Source: Thermomicrobiales bacterium (GTDB taxonomy: Bacteria; Chloroflexota; Limnocylindria; Limnocylindrales; CSP1-4). Taken from it: DNA of 5,381 bases. Shown here piece after piece: positions 4,159 to 5,381 of the stretch. The DNA lies in the NCBI GenBank assembly GCA_004525275.1, contig SPCO01000121.1, positions 1 to 5,381 of the forward strand, written 5' to 3'. The position numbers were made by a program, and so were the translations under genes. The notes under the pieces were generated by a model that did no database searches, had not been told where the DNA came from, and saw only the letters and a list, made by a program, of their open reading frames with translations. How positions within the stretch are numbered: position 1 is the stretch's first letter; every line of letters begins with the position of its first letter.

Positions 4159-5381
4159 ATGCGCCGTCTGATCGTCCTCGCCATGGTCGCAACGCTGCTG
4201 GCCTCGTGTGGCAGTTCCGTGGCGTCGGCATCTGATCGGCCGGTCAGGATCCTGACCGGCGATCCAAACGATCTGGACCCGGCCGTCCAGGGCGACGCGG
4301 GTAGCGCGGCGATCACGGCGCAGCTGTTCGAATCGCTCACGTCGTTCGATGCCGACCTCCAGGTCCGGCCGGCCCTGGCCGAGTCATGGGAATTCGCAGC
4401 GGATGGCCGACAGCTCACGTTCCACCTCCGACCCGACCTGGCCTTTTCCGATGGCACACCGCTCCTCCCGAGCGACGTCCGAGCGAGCTGGCTCAGGGTC
4501 ATCGATCCGGCGCACCCATCGCCGCTCGCGTCGCTCGCCTTCGACATCGGGGGCGCGGAGGCGTATGCCCGAGGCCTGGTGACAGATCCGTCATCGGTCG
4601 GCCTGCACGCCGATGATGCTGCTGGTGATCTCGTCGTGGACCTGGCCCATCCAGCGACGGACTTCGTCAACGTGGTGGCCAGTCCGACATTTGGCGTCGT
4701 CCCACGGACGATCGACACGGATCCCGGTGCCTTGCGGCCCGGTCCGGACTTCATCGCAAGCGGGGGCTATCTCCTGACTGGGACGACAATCGACGGGCTC
4801 GAGCTGACCGCCAACCCCCGATACTGGGCGGGGACGCCGGCGATCGAGACCATCGAGCTGGTGGGCACGCTCAACGGCGAGAGTGCGGTCACGGCCTTCT
4901 CTGGCGGTGACCTCGATTACACGCCGGTCAGTGACATCGATGCGAGCTGGTTGGCCTATGACGAGAAGCTCGGCCCGCAGCTCCGACTCGTCGAGTCGCT
5001 ATCCGTCCAGTACTACGGTTTTGATACGACGAAACCGCCATTCGACGACGTTCGCGTCCGGCAGGCCGTTGGATCCGCCGTCGACTGGCGGCGAATAGCT
5101 GCTCTGAGTGCGGGCGACGAGCCGAGGCAGGTCGCGAACTCCATGGTCCCGCCCGGGATCCCAGGGCGGAGCGACCTCGATTTCCTGCCCGACTACGACC
5201 CCGATCGCGCTCGTCAGTTGCTCGCCGATGCGGGCTATCCGGGTGGTGCCGGGTTCCCGACCACGGTCCTGATGACCGGCGGATCCGGGTACGATGCCGC
5301 GATCGTCGGTGAGATCGAACGTGAGTTGGGGATCACGCTTCAAGCAGAAACGATGGGCGACGGCTACTTCGAGCGACTGGC
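4159..5381 (+). CDS. ABC transporter substrate-binding lipoprotein, SBP family 5 (peptide/nickel type), 3' end outside window
   Basis: An open frame from ATG 4159 runs 407 codons to the window edge without a stop. The N-terminus is a lipoprotein signal: MRR, a hydrophobic stretch (4-15) and the lipobox LASC with Cys17 as the lipidated residue, so the mature protein should be membrane-anchored outside the cell membrane. Family 5 solute-binding features follow in order: DPNDLDPAVQGDAGSAAITA (35-54), LAESWEFAADGRQLTFHLRP (73-92) with FSDGTPLLPSDV (96-107), GGYLLTGTTIDGLELTANPRYWAG (202-225, given in part), GGDLDY (249-254), and FDTTKPPFDDVRVRQAVGSA (288-307). These proteins capture oligopeptides, oligosaccharides, nickel or similar ligands for an ABC importer of the Dpp/Opp/Nik type. 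Full members are usually above 500 residues, so about a quarter is missing. Permease and ATPase genes, if linked, would lie right of the window. The start is supported by the signal peptide and the -10 box at 4146. The ligand cannot be assigned. Confidence 0.9.
   Translation, partial: MRRLIVLAMVATLLASCGSSVASASDRPVRILTGDPNDLDPAVQGDAGSAAITAQLFESLTSFDADLQVRPALAESWEFAADGRQLTFHLRPDLAFSDGTPLLPSDVRASWLRVIDPAHPSPLASLAFDIGGAEAYARGLVTDPSSVGLHADDAAGDLVVDLAHPATDFVNVVASPTFGVVPRTIDTDPGALRPGPDFIASGGYLLTGTTIDGLELTANPRYWAGTPAIETIELVGTLNGESAVTAFSGGDLDYTPVSDIDASWLAYDEKLGPQLRLVESLSVQYYGFDTTKPPFDDVRVRQAVGSAVDWRRIAALSAGDEPRQVANSMVPPGIPGRSDLDFLPDYDPDRARQLLADAGYPGGAGFPTTVLMTGGSGYDAAIVGEIERELGITLQAETMGDGYFERL
4239..4260. 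repeat. perfect 22-bp palindrome inside the binding-protein gene
   Basis: The half GCCGGTCAGGA (4239-4249) is followed immediately by its exact reverse complement TCCTGACCGGC (4250-4260), with no spacer. GATC flanks both sides (4234-4237 and 4261-4264) and can extend the symmetry if G4238 is bulged. It lies 80 nt after the start codon and encodes residues 27-34, just past the lipidated Cys, in a part of the protein under little constraint. It could be an operator within the gene or a strong mRNA hairpin close to the start. Confidence 0.85.

Noticed and set aside
4020..4754. Open frame of 244 codons on the minus strand opposite the start of the binding-protein gene
   Set aside because: Ser/Arg/Ala-rich with no domain, and it crosses the intergenic control region; the + strand frame has a lipobox and SBP5 motifs.

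Overview
The window is a GC-rich bacterial segment (roughly two-thirds G+C by eye) with tight gene packing. Gene content and style suggest a Chloroflexota-type genome, perhaps the Limnocylindria/Ellin6529 side: a DUF2652 cyclase-fold protein, a TM-helix-repeat MscS relative, a glycosyltransferase fused to a CysS-like helical domain, and -10 boxes placed directly before start codons. This placement is an impression from recall. No marker gene or rRNA is present to prove it.

Layout: (1) 1-411, the C-terminal part of a DUF2652 protein on the + strand. (2) 412-590, a non-coding gap with small hairpins and a clear Shine-Dalgarno at its end. (3) 591-1352, a small membrane protein of the mechanosensitive-channel/TM-helix-repeat type, followed by a strong terminator-like hairpin at 1369-1396. 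(4) 1419-2390, a GT2-like glycosyltransferase with an N-terminal domain resembling the C-terminus of cysteinyl-tRNA synthetase. (5) 2380-3987 on the minus strand, a 14-helix-type MFS (DHA2/EmrB-like) exporter that meets gene 4 tail to tail with an 11-nt overlap. (6) 3988-4158, a divergent promoter region with an interrupted inverted repeat and repeated CCGGACC words. (7) 4159 to the right edge, a lipoprotein substrate-binding protein of the SBP family 5 (peptide/nickel/oligosaccharide ABC uptake), cut by the window end.

The genes do not form one pathway or operon. The only pair likely to share regulation is the MFS exporter and the solute-binding lipoprotein, which diverge from a 171-nt region. 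No regulator gene is visible.

The most notable observations are the CysS-tail/glycosyltransferase fusion with a degenerate DXD position, the pattern of probable leaderless transcripts (three genes with a -10-like hexamer 6-7 nt before the start codon and no Shine-Dalgarno), a perfect 22-bp palindrome inside the start of the binding-protein gene, and the repeat-rich divergent control region. I see no mobile element, CRISPR array, tRNA, rRNA or defence system here.
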